64,000 nucleotides of DNA from Anaerolineales bacterium (GCA_016932955.1 JAFGBV010000004.1:1-64000); one strand, 5' to 3'; positions 28,079 to 35,425 are shown, counted from the first letter of the stretch. The notes: generated by a model not told the origin, from the letters alone. A program made the numbers and translations.

Positions 28079-28795
28079 ATGAACCCACTCCTAAAAAACA
28101 CCGATCTGTTCCGCTCATTGCCGGACGAAATCCTGGAAAAAGTCACGCTTGCGCTCATCAGGCGCAGCCTGGAAGACAAACAGGTGCTCTTTCGCCAGGG
28201 CGAGCCGGGGAATGAATTGATCATCGTTGAAGAAGGGCAAATTGCCATCTATGCGCCTGCAGCAGATGACCCTGCCAAAGGGCAATCTATTCGCATCTTC
28301 CAACCCGGCCAGGTGCTGGGGGAGATGGCACTGATCGACCAGAAGCCGCGCTCATTGAGCGCCCGGGCCGAGGAACCCTCCACCGTGCTTGCTTTGGGCG
28401 GCAGAGCTTTTCGTGATCTGATCAAAGAAAATCCCGAGATGGCAATCGCGGTGATGTCAGGCTTGAGCGAGCGCATTCGCTACACGACCGACTTCTTGAG
28501 CGAGGTGCGCACCTGGGTGCAGCGCGTGAGCAGCGGCGACTATCAGACCCAGGGAGTAAACGCTCAAGACAGCCGCTACCAGGATCAAACCCTGGCAACC
28601 CTGGCCGCTGAGTTCGCCCAAATGGCTGCCCGTGTGCAAGAACGCGAAGATAAACTGAAACAGGAGGTTGCCTTGCTGCGAATCGAGATCGATGAAAGCA
28701 AGCGCAAGCAGGAGGTCAAGGATATTACCTCGACCGATATGTTCTTGAGCATCAAGGAAAAAGCCAAGCTGCTGCGCCAGCAAAAGTCAGAATAG
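28079..28795 (+). CDS. Cyclic-nucleotide-binding protein with C-terminal coiled coil (locus 2)
   Basis: This 238-residue protein has a CRP-type binding domain at residues 8-125. Its phosphate-binding cassette LGEMALIDQKPRSLSA keeps Gly81, Glu82, Arg91 and Ser92. A helical linker and a coiled coil (about 185-235) replace the usual DNA-binding domain. The coiled coil shares its pattern with the protein at 14550-15311: a KRKQEV segment, then DMF, then LRQQ near the end. It is therefore probably an effector or adaptor for the cyclase encoded just upstream, and perhaps a partner of the MinD-like ATPases downstream. The start has a -10 box but no ribosome-binding site. Confidence 0.82.
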   Translation: MNPLLKNTDLFRSLPDEILEKVTLALIRRSLEDKQVLFRQGEPGNELIIVEEGQIAIYAPAADDPAKGQSIRIFQPGQVLGEMALIDQKPRSLSARAEEPSTVLALGGRAFRDLIKENPEMAIAVMSGLSERIRYTTDFLSEVRTWVQRVSSGDYQTQGVNAQDSRYQDQTLATLAAEFAQMAARVQEREDKLKQEVALLRIEIDESKRKQEVKDITSTDMFLSIKEKAKLLRQQKSE

Positions 28796-28829
28796 GATCG
28801 GTGATTATCGAGAATCAACCAGGAAGCGC

Positions 28830-28858
28830 TTGCCAGCGCACCTGAGGTAGAATAAAAT
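28830..28858 (+). promoter_or_regulatory. Promoter of the MinD-like gene pair
   Basis: TTGCCA, a 17-base spacer and TAAAAT form a good sigma70-type promoter. The predicted start is near 28866 and the ATG at 28891 has GAGGAG about nine bases before it. Confidence 0.62.
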
Positions 28859-28890
28859 AACCTGGACGGGCTAACGAGGAGCAAAAATCA

Positions 28891-29646
28891 ATGTCAAAGA
28901 TCATCTCAATTCATTCTTTTCGCGGTGGGACGGGAAAATCCAATACCACGGCAAATTTGGCCGCTTTGATGGCAATGCAAGGGAAGCGAATAGGCGTGGT
29001 GGATACCGACATCCAATCTCCCGGCATCCACGTCTTGTTCGGCCTGGACGACTCCACCATGGGTCACTCGCTGAACGATTATCTATGGGGCAAGTGCACC
29101 ATCATAGATACTGCTCACGATGTAACCAATAGCCTCAAAACAGATATCCCCGGCAAGATCTACCTCATCCCTTCCAGCATCCAGGCAGGCGAGATTGCGC
29201 GGGTGATCCACGAGGGATACGATGCCGGGCTGCTCAATGATGGCTTCTCTGAGCTATTGGACAAAATGAATCTCGACGCCCTGCTGATCGATACCCATCC
29301 CGGGATCAACGAGGAAACCTTGCTTTCGATCGCCATCTCCGATATCCTGCTGGTGATCATGCGCCCCGATAAACAAGATTACCAGGGCACCAGCGTGACC
29401 GTGGATGTGGCACGTAAGATGGGGGTGCCCAGCTTGTTCATGATCTTGAACAAAGTTCCCTCACTACTGGACCGAACTGCGCTCAAGAAAATGGTTGAGG
29501 ATGAGTACGAGGCCGAGGTTGTGGCTGTGATCCCCCACTCGGATGAGATGATGACCCTGGCCAGTGAAGGGATTTTTTCCATCCGCTACCCAAACCATCC
29601 TATTGTTGTAGATTTGAAACAGGTGGCCCAGAAACTGCTGGCATAA
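28891..29646 (+). CDS. MinD/ParA-family ATPase 1
   Basis: This 251-residue deviant-Walker ATPase aligns in register with E. coli MinD. The P-loop is FRGGTGKSN, with Lys16 and Ser17. Arg11 replaces the signature Lys that reaches across the MinD dimer. Asp38 and Asp40 (VVDTDIQSPG) are present. LLIDTHPGINEET supplies the switch II region. No lysine-rich amphipathic membrane-targeting helix is visible at the C-terminus (FSIRYPNHP near the end). It probably dimerises on ATP and positions or activates an unknown partner. Paralogues follow at 29665 and 32912. The context suggests a signalling module rather than cell-division placement. Confidence 0.84.
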   Translation: MSKIISIHSFRGGTGKSNTTANLAALMAMQGKRIGVVDTDIQSPGIHVLFGLDDSTMGHSLNDYLWGKCTIIDTAHDVTNSLKTDIPGKIYLIPSSIQAGEIARVIHEGYDAGLLNDGFSELLDKMNLDALLIDTHPGINEETLLSIAISDILLVIMRPDKQDYQGTSVTVDVARKMGVPSLFMILNKVPSLLDRTALKKMVEDEYEAEVVAVIPHSDEMMTLASEGIFSIRYPNHPIVVDLKQVAQKLLA

Positions 29647-29664
29647 CGCCGAAAGCAAAACCAC

Positions 29665-30444
29665 ATGCCCCAAGTCGTCACATTTCACTCATTCCGCCGC
29701 GGGACGGGCAAATCAACTCTTGCAGCCAATACAGCCGTCTTGTGCGCTTTACGCGGCCTGAGGGTTGGGCTGGTGGACCTGAACCTGGAATCCCCCAGCA
29801 TGGCCTATATACTCAATCTAAGCCACATTGAAATCACATACCACATCAACGATTTCATCTGGCAACAGTGCAGCATCGATCAAGCGGCATATGATATCAC
29901 GGACCATATCAGCCAGGCAGACCAGGCACCGCTGCCGGGTCGTCTATTCGTAGTGCCTGCCAGCGCACTGTCCTCTGATGCCTCCCGCGTCTTGAAGGGC
30001 AATTACAACTATGAGATTTTGGGGGATGGTTTTGAGGGTTTGATCACCCATCATAAGCTGGATATCCTGATCATCGATACCCGTGCAGGATTGAACGACG
30101 ATACGATCTTTACCATTGCCCTCTCCGATACACTCCTGGTGATCATCCGCCCCGACCACCAAGATTACCAGGGCACTGCAGTTACCCTTGACATCGCCCG
30201 ACGCCTGGACGTTCCCCAAGTACGCTTGATTGCCAATGATATTCCCCACTCCATCACCGCGCGCGAGATGGCTGAATCACTCGAAGATAACTACGCCAGC
30301 CAGGTGGCGGCTGTGATCCCATTTTCCGAGGAGGTCAGCACGAGTCACTCAGAGATCTTTGTGCTCCGCTATCCTGACCACCCAATCACCCAATCCCTGC
30401 AGAAAATCATCGATGCAATCATTCTGAAGAAACCAACGGGCTAA
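29665..30444 (+). CDS. MinD/ParA-family ATPase 2, divergent active site
   Basis: This 259-residue paralogue is encoded 18 bases after ATPase 1. The P-loop reads FRRGTGKST: Arg11 again replaces the signature Lys, and Arg12 replaces the conserved Gly. Lys16 is kept. The second acidic residue of the switch I pair is lost (VDLNLESPS: Asp38, Asn40). Switch II is LIIDTRAGLNDDT, where ATPases 1 and 3 have THPG. The C-terminal FVLRYPDHP motif is kept. I infer nucleotide binding with weak or altered hydrolysis, perhaps as a regulatory partner in a heterodimer with ATPase 1 or 3. Confidence 0.82.
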   Translation: MPQVVTFHSFRRGTGKSTLAANTAVLCALRGLRVGLVDLNLESPSMAYILNLSHIEITYHINDFIWQQCSIDQAAYDITDHISQADQAPLPGRLFVVPASALSSDASRVLKGNYNYEILGDGFEGLITHHKLDILIIDTRAGLNDDTIFTIALSDTLLVIIRPDHQDYQGTAVTLDIARRLDVPQVRLIANDIPHSITAREMAESLEDNYASQVAAVIPFSEEVSTSHSEIFVLRYPDHPITQSLQKIIDAIILKKPTG

Positions 30445-30475
30445 GGCAAAACGCATCCCGAAGGAAAAACTGTTC

Positions 30476-30517
30476 ATGACAACCCTTTTTGACTGGCTCA
30501 GACGACTAAATAATTGA
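30476..30517 (+). CDS. Possible 13-residue peptide, MTTLFDWLRRLNN
   Basis: A tiny frame between ATPase 2 and the sigma factor has GAAGGAAAAA about seven bases before its ATG. The product MTTLFDWLRRLNN would form an amphipathic helix. The stop lies inside an inverted repeat, TGGCTCA (30494-30500) and TGAGCCA (30515-30521). It could be a real micropeptide, a leader peptide or chance; conservation would decide. Confidence 0.22.
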   Translation: MTTLFDWLRRLNN

Positions 30518-30532
30518 GCCATTCCGATTTAT

Positions 30533-31117
30533 ATGGCTTCCCACAACATCCCCACCGATGAAGATCTGGTGCGCTCCATTCAACAAGGAGCACTAGATGC
30601 TTTCGTCACACTGTACGAGCGTTACCTGCCATCAGTGTATAACCGGGTTCGCTACACAATACCCGAGATGGATACAGAGGATGTTACACAGGAGGTGTTC
30701 ATTGCAGCCATGCGATCGATCAAAGGGTTTCGTGGTGATGCGCAGTTTAGCACCTGGCTACGCACATTGACCAACCGGCAGATTGCCGACTATTACCGGA
30801 AACGCAATCCGGCAGAACAAGAGTTGGATCATGAAACGATCACGCAGCCTTTCGGCGCAGGATCTGGCTTGAGGAAAGCCTCCTCTTCCAACGAAATGGC
30901 AAACACAGACCGACCAATGGAAGAAACGATCATGCTTCAACAGGCTATCAGAAAATTATCGAACAACCATCGGGAGGTCGTATTGCTACGATTTGCAGAA
31001 GGACTGCAATTCAACGAGATTGCAGCTCTTCAAGGGCAGTCCCTGGAAGCGACCAAGTCTCTCTTCCGGCGCGCGATTGCAGCATTACAGAAACATATGG
31101 GGTTTGATGATGAATGA
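30533..31117 (+). CDS. ECF-type RNA polymerase sigma factor
   Basis: This 194-residue sigma70-family factor has only regions 2 and 4. Region 2 (about residues 10-85) holds DAFVTLYERYLPSVYNRV, DTEDVTQEVFIAAMRSIKGF and the -10-binding STWLRTLTNRQIADYYRKR. Region 4 (about 130-190) holds LSNNHREVVLLRFAEGLQFN and the helix-turn-helix ending ATKSLFRRAIAALQKHM. The last codons overlap the next gene, a single-span membrane protein, and a PrsW protease follows. This is the arrangement of a membrane-held sigma factor released by proteolysis. Its regulon is unknown. Confidence 0.88.
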   Translation: MASHNIPTDEDLVRSIQQGALDAFVTLYERYLPSVYNRVRYTIPEMDTEDVTQEVFIAAMRSIKGFRGDAQFSTWLRTLTNRQIADYYRKRNPAEQELDHETITQPFGAGSGLRKASSSNEMANTDRPMEETIMLQQAIRKLSNNHREVVLLRFAEGLQFNEIAALQGQSLEATKSLFRRAIAALQKHMGFDDE

Positions 31118-31637
31118 GCCATTAAGCTTTGATGATCCACGCCTGGATGAACAACTGGCTTCTTTTACCGACCAGCTTTTGAATGGTACTACACAGGGAG
31201 AAGGCTGGGAGCCGGAGGATGCCAGATTGCGTCTCTATTTGCAAAAACTCCAACAAACGGTCGTGCAGGTGCACAGCATGATCGGTACGATGGAGCCGGA
31301 TCGAGAGTTGAACAGCCGGATCAAGAAACAACTTGTTTCTGCCTGGTACGAGGTAAAAAGCCCGCCCCAGGCGCGCTCGGTCTGGCAAAGGTTGCGAGGC
31401 ATATTCCTTCCCGAAGGGCAAGGCTGGAAATCCAGCCGGGGGGCGCGCCAAGCGCAGGTGCTGCGCCTGGCTGTGGCAGCCGTTGCTATTCTCCTGTTGC
31501 TAGCCATCTTTGTCCCGGGAATAGGCTCCGCGCTGGAAGGCACTGCACTCGGAAGGGGAGGCATCCTGCCCATTGGATTGTTGGTTATTCTGGTAATTGG
31601 TGTTGGGCTATGGCTGTGGCGGGGAAAATCCCGCTGA
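31110..31637 (+). CDS. Candidate membrane-bound anti-sigma factor
   Basis: This 175-residue protein has a soluble N-terminal half (about 1-105) with LNGTTQGEGWEPEDARLR, a basic linker, and one or two hydrophobic segments near the C-terminus (VLRLAVAAVAILLLLAIFV and ILPIGLLVILVIGVGLWLW). The topology and the four-plus-base overlap with the ECF sigma gene are those of anti-sigma factors. I see no HxxxCxxC zinc motif, so it is not a classical ZAS protein. The longer frame starting at 30993 is an overlap artefact; the ATG at 31110 has GGGG seven bases upstream (ATG 31107 is an alternative). It is the likely substrate of the PrsW protease encoded next. Confidence 0.66.
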   Translation: MNEPLSFDDPRLDEQLASFTDQLLNGTTQGEGWEPEDARLRLYLQKLQQTVVQVHSMIGTMEPDRELNSRIKKQLVSAWYEVKSPPQARSVWQRLRGIFLPEGQGWKSSRGARQAQVLRLAVAAVAILLLLAIFVPGIGSALEGTALGRGGILPIGLLVILVIGVGLWLWRGKSR

Positions 31638-31679
31638 GAGCCAAGCGAAGGTCTATCATTTTACACAGCGAGATAACGC

Positions 31680-32837
31680 ATGCAAATTCCCGCCCTGGTC
31701 ATCGCAACCATTATTCCACTGATCTTTCTTTACATCATCTATACCCTGGATCTGTATAAAACAGGTAATTTCCGCTACGTGATCGTATGCTTCGTATCCG
31801 GGGCTGTGGCTTATTTCGCGGCGGCGCAGGCCAACCGCGCCATTTGCATGGCGGCTTTCCCTTTCTGCGGTGACCCGACGCCATACGGGATCATGGCAAG
31901 CAATGACGTTGCCCGTTATGTTGCCCCGGTGACCGAAGAAATCTTGAAGGCATTGATCTTGATCTACCTGGTGCGCAAGCCAAATTTCACCTATTTCGTG
32001 GATGGGGCTATCTACGGTTTTGCTGTCGGTATCGGCTTCGCAGTCTTTGAGAATTACGAGTATGTGCTTACGCATGTTGGGAGTGGGCTGGGGATTGCCA
32101 TTGGACGGGTGCTATCAGCCAACCTGATGCACGCCACAACCAGCGCCATGGTGGGCGTGGGGCTTGGCATCGCGCGCTTCCGCCGTTCGCTGTGGCCCAT
32201 CTTTCTGCTGGTTAGCTCCCTACTTCTCGGCATGGTCATCCACAGCATGTTCAATCATCTCAGCACAGACATGTACATGGCTGAGGGCCTCAGGTTGATC
32301 TTCTCAGCGCTGCTTGGCTTTGCCGGAGCTGGGCTGGTCGCGTTCATCATCCAGCGCGGCCTGGCAGAGGAGAAGGGATGGATCGAAGAGAAGCTGGGCG
32401 CTGCTGACCGGGTGACCGGTCAGGAAGCATCCATTGTGCATCGGCTGACAGACTTGCAGGAAATCCTCGCCCCACTGGCGCAGAAATTCGGCAGCGAGAA
32501 AGCTGACCAGATCGAAAACTTCTTAGTCATCCAGGCGCGCCTGGGCATTTTGCGCAAAACGCTGGATAAGCTGAATGACGAGAAGATGCGCACTGCGGTG
32601 GAAAAGCAAATGAATGACCTGCGCACCCAAATGGATGAAGCGCGCCGCCTGGTGGGAAGTTACTGCATGCTGTACCTGCGCAATATTTTCCCGCCAGAAT
32701 CCAGCCCGCTATGGGGATTGCTGGAGACCCGTATTCAGGAGAAGATCGCCACGCGCAGTTCCAGCGGGCTCAATGCATTTGCCAAGCTGAGCCAACGAGT
32801 TGCAAAATCGGATGACGCCGATGAGGTAAAAAACTAA
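31680..32837 (+). CDS. PrsW-family intramembrane protease
   Basis: This 385-residue protein has about eight membrane segments in residues 1-230 and a cytosolic coiled-coil-like tail (about 235-385). PrsW motifs are present: Glu86-Glu87 in VTEEILKA, FENYEY with Glu124, His151 in LMHATTSA, and HSMFNH near 187-192. In Bacillus, PrsW makes the first cut in an anti-sigma factor. Gene order here (sigma, membrane protein, PrsW) supports the same role. The long soluble tail with heptad-like charge is unusual and could receive input from the neighbouring ATPases or cNMP protein; that is inference. Confidence 0.84.
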   Translation: MQIPALVIATIIPLIFLYIIYTLDLYKTGNFRYVIVCFVSGAVAYFAAAQANRAICMAAFPFCGDPTPYGIMASNDVARYVAPVTEEILKALILIYLVRKPNFTYFVDGAIYGFAVGIGFAVFENYEYVLTHVGSGLGIAIGRVLSANLMHATTSAMVGVGLGIARFRRSLWPIFLLVSSLLLGMVIHSMFNHLSTDMYMAEGLRLIFSALLGFAGAGLVAFIIQRGLAEEKGWIEEKLGAADRVTGQEASIVHRLTDLQEILAPLAQKFGSEKADQIENFLVIQARLGILRKTLDKLNDEKMRTAVEKQMNDLRTQMDEARRLVGSYCMLYLRNIFPPESSPLWGLLETRIQEKIATRSSSGLNAFAKLSQRVAKSDDADEVKN

Positions 32838-32846
32838 TCGATTGTG

Positions 32847-32852
32847 TATAAT
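32847..32852 (+). promoter_or_regulatory. -10 box upstream of MinD-like ATPase 3
   Basis: A consensus TATAAT lies about 60 bases before the ATG at 32912. The -35 region is poor. Confidence 0.4.
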
Positions 32853-32911
32853 ACAGGAACGGCGCGGTGGGGGGCGCTTCGCAGGCACAATCGAAAAAAG
32901 GAGAGCGGAAA

Positions 32912-33691
32912 ATGCCTTCAATTGTATCCATACACTCATTTCGCGGTGGCACAGGAAAATCCAACCTCACCTCCAACCTGGCATCCCAGGTTGCCATGGC
33001 GGGGAAACGGGTGGGAGTGATCGATACGGATATCAACTCACCCGGCATCCATGTGCTCTTTGGCCTCAATGAAGCCAAGATGGGGCACACACTGAATGAA
33101 TTTTTACGCGGCGATTGCCCGATCAGCGATGTGGCTTACTCTTTGGGCGAAAATGTCGGAGAAGGAGAAGGGCAGAAAAAACTGGCTGGTAAGCATATCT
33201 GGTTGATTCCTTCCAGCATCAAGAGCAGTGAGATCAGCCGCGCCCTGCGCGATGGCTACGATGTTAACCGCCTGAACGAGGGCATGCAGCAACTGATCAA
33301 GGAATTCAAGCTCGATTACTTGTTCATTGATACCCACCCTGGCTTAAACGAGGAAACGCTGCTTTCGGTAGCAATCTCTGACATTTTGATCATCGTTTTA
33401 CGCCCCGACCAGCAAGACTTCCAGGGCACCGCAGTGACTGTGGATATCGCCCGCGGTCTGGACGTTCCCAACCTCCTGCTGGTGGTAAACAAGGCGCTTT
33501 CCAGGTACGATTTGAAACAGATTGGCGAACAAGTGACCTCTTTCTACAATGCTACGGTGGCTGGCGTGCTGCCCCTTTCTGAGGATATGGTTGAGAATGC
33601 CAGTTCGGATATCTTCTCGTTACGTTACCCAGACCACGCCTGGTCGGTGACGCTGCGTGAGATCGCCAAGATCGTGATGCAAACTGCCTAG
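32912..33691 (+). CDS. MinD/ParA-family ATPase 3
   Basis: This 259-residue protein is very close to ATPase 1. It has P-loop FRGGTGKSN with Arg11 in place of the signature Lys, Lys16, Asp38 and Asp40 (VIDTDINSPG), and switch II FIDTHPGLNEET. It ends with FSLRYPDH. I chose the ATG at 32912, which has AAGGAGAG seven bases upstream and matches the N-terminus of its paralogues; the longer frame adds 15 unrelated residues. It follows PrsW and precedes a zinc-binding protein and a winged-helix-like protein, which may be its partners. Confidence 0.84.
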   Translation: MPSIVSIHSFRGGTGKSNLTSNLASQVAMAGKRVGVIDTDINSPGIHVLFGLNEAKMGHTLNEFLRGDCPISDVAYSLGENVGEGEGQKKLAGKHIWLIPSSIKSSEISRALRDGYDVNRLNEGMQQLIKEFKLDYLFIDTHPGLNEETLLSVAISDILIIVLRPDQQDFQGTAVTVDIARGLDVPNLLLVVNKALSRYDLKQIGEQVTSFYNATVAGVLPLSEDMVENASSDIFSLRYPDHAWSVTLREIAKIVMQTA

Positions 33692-33715
33692 AAGGCACTG
33701 CAAAGGAGACCGACC

Positions 33716-33928
33716 ATGTTATGCTGGGTATGCGACCAACCTGCGCGTGCGGCATGCGCCTTTTGCGGACGTTTCGTATGCAAGGAACACGCTAAAACAA
33801 TGCCCACTTTTTTGGTGATGTTTTTAGGATCGAATAATACACCCAAAGGCCTTGCAGCGGCGAACGTGATCTGGTGTGGTATCTGCGAACCGCAGCCCGA
33901 GCCAATCGCGATGCCCGAGCTGTGGTAA
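33716..33928 (+). CDS. Small B-box/AN1-like zinc-binding protein
   Basis: This 70-residue protein has eight possible zinc ligands: Cys3-Cys6, Cys14-Cys17, Cys22-His25 and Cys54-Cys57 (CWVC, CAFC, CKEH, CGIC). The first 30 residues look like a cross-braced B-box or AN1-type finger, usually a protein-binding module. AAAGGAGACC precedes the ATG. It lies 24 bases after ATPase 3 and 12 bases before the next gene, so all three probably form one transcript. I do not know its function; an adaptor for the MinD-like ATPases is a reasonable guess. Confidence 0.68.
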   Translation: MLCWVCDQPARAACAFCGRFVCKEHAKTMPTFLVMFLGSNNTPKGLAAANVIWCGICEPQPEPIAMPELW

Positions 33929-33940
33929 GGGAGAACGACG

Positions 33941-34351
33941 ATGAGCGTATTCGACCGACTTCAACGTCAACTCGACATTCAAAAGCGCGAGCATGGGATC
34001 AGCCCGCTGGAGATCGCTGACCTCCCCCAAAATCTGCGCAAGATCATGCGCCTGATGTTGCGCGAGGTGGCGATCAAATACACCGACCTGCGCAAAGCAG
34101 TCGAGGCCATGCCTGTCGCGCAACAATTGAGTCCTGCCGAGCTTGACCAGGCATTAGCGACACTGGTAGAGCAGAACTGGCTGGTGCGCAGCGGCGAGGG
34201 CGATATGCTCACTTACCGGGTGAACCTGCGCCGCAAGTCGGGCAGCTCGCTGGATAAGGATATCTGGGCATCCCTGGAAAATAAGATCACTCCTGCCTCG
34301 TCTAGCACAGAGGATGCAGGTAATCCTTCCGAGGTAAAACCCGGCGACTGA
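33941..34351 (+). CDS. Winged-helix-like protein of the MinD/cNMP locus
   Basis: This 136-residue protein has an N-terminal helix (FDRLQRQLDIQKREHG), then LPQNLRKIMRLMLREVAIKY, and a region that reads like a winged helix (about 28-105), with a recognition-type helix and a wing (GEGDMLTYRVNLRRK). The last 30 residues are Ser/Glu-rich and disordered. It could bind DNA or, like RRE and B1-type proteins, bind protein. It is the last gene of the co-directional run; a large inverted repeat follows at 34369-34417. Family not recognised. Confidence 0.6.
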   Translation: MSVFDRLQRQLDIQKREHGISPLEIADLPQNLRKIMRLMLREVAIKYTDLRKAVEAMPVAQQLSPAELDQALATLVEQNWLVRSGEGDMLTYRVNLRRKSGSSLDKDIWASLENKITPASSSTEDAGNPSEVKPGD

Positions 34352-34368
34352 CAGATTTCTTAGCAGGT

Positions 34369-34417
34369 ATGCGCACATGCAAACGGTGTATTTTACACGC
34401 TACCTGCATGTGCGCAT
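34369..34417. repeat. Nested inverted repeat after the MinD/cNMP locus
   Basis: ATGCGCACATGCA (34369-34381) pairs perfectly with TGCATGTGCGCAT (34405-34417). Inside it GTGTA (34386-34390) pairs with TACAC (34394-34398) around TTT. An alternative stem is possible: GCAGGTA (34363-34369) with TACCTGC (34401-34407). No T-run follows, so it may be a transcript-stabilising or regulatory structure rather than a simple terminator. Confidence 0.8.
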
Positions 34418-34435
34418 TCCTTAATCGGGGTGATG

Positions 34436-35425
34436 ATGGCTGAAAAAGATTGTTACCTGGGTGTAGATGTTGGCAGCAGCAAGTGCCACGCACTGCTTGC
34501 TGATGCAGAAGGGCACGCCTTAGGATTCGGCCAGGCTGGACCGGGCAACCACGAGGTGGTAGGCTACGGAGGGCTGAGGCTGGCGCTTAAAAAAGTTGTT
34601 TCACAGGCTCTTCGCATGGCTGGTCGGCGTATAGATCAAGTTTGCGGTGCAGGTTTCGGCGTGTCAGGTTACGATTGGCCATCCGAGCGTGCGCCAACAT
34701 TGGCGGCGATCCAGACTCTGGGATTAGGCGCGCCAGTGGAGGCAGTCAATGACACGCTGATCGGTCTGCTGGCTGGAGCATCACAGGGCTGGGGTGTAGC
34801 TGTGGTGGCAGGTACCGGCGCGAACTGCTGGGGATGGGATCCGCAGCGGCGCGTTGGACGGATGATCGGGCACCAAGGCTTTGGCGAGTACGGCGGAGCA
34901 GGCTCACTGGTTGAGCGGGCGATGCAAATGGTTGCATATGAGTGGACGCAGCGCGGCCCTGCCACACAACTGACCCACGCCTTTGTGGCGCTGACCGGTG
35001 CGCAGGATCTGGCAGATATGCTCGAAGGCTTGAGCATGGATCGATACCACGTAGATGCATCAGCCGCACGATTGGTTTTCCAGATTGCTGAGCAAGGAGA
35101 CCTCCCTGCACAGCAAACGATCCGCTGGGCTGGCGAAGAATTAGGGAACATGGCCCTGGGAGTCATCCGCCAATTGCAATTCGAAGACCTCGATTTTGAG
35201 GTGGTGCTGGTGGGCAGCCTTTATGAAGGGGGAGCGCGCCTGATTAATCCCATGCGTGAGATGATCCAGAAAGAGGCGCCCGGAGCCCGGCTGGTTCGAT
35301 TGCAAGCGCCGCCCGTGGTAGGGGGTGTGCTGCTGGGGATGGAACAAGCCGGGCTAGACGCTCCAAAGGTGCGGAAGACCCTCATCCAGGCAACCAGAGA
35401 GCTGCTGGAAAATCTCCCGGCATGA
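34436..35425 (+). CDS. BadF/BadG/BcrA/BcrD-type ATPase, probable N-acetylglucosamine kinase-like
   Basis: This protein of about 329 residues has the ASKHA (actin/hsp70/sugar kinase) fold. Phosphate-1 is LGVDVGSSKCHALLAD, phosphate-2 is VAVVAGTGANCWGWD, and VVLVGSLYEGGARL supplies the adenosine motif. GHQGFGEYGGAGSLV fits the sugar-kinase branch of the BadF family. It lacks the Fe-S cysteines expected of benzoyl-CoA reductase activators. A GTG and two ATGs lie together; I chose the ATG at 34436 because CGGGG is correctly spaced. It probably phosphorylates an amino sugar. Confidence 0.74.
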   Translation: MAEKDCYLGVDVGSSKCHALLADAEGHALGFGQAGPGNHEVVGYGGLRLALKKVVSQALRMAGRRIDQVCGAGFGVSGYDWPSERAPTLAAIQTLGLGAPVEAVNDTLIGLLAGASQGWGVAVVAGTGANCWGWDPQRRVGRMIGHQGFGEYGGAGSLVERAMQMVAYEWTQRGPATQLTHAFVALTGAQDLADMLEGLSMDRYHVDASAARLVFQIAEQGDLPAQQTIRWAGEELGNMALGVIRQLQFEDLDFEVVLVGSLYEGGARLINPMREMIQKEAPGARLVRLQAPPVVGGVLLGMEQAGLDAPKVRKTLIQATRELLENLPA

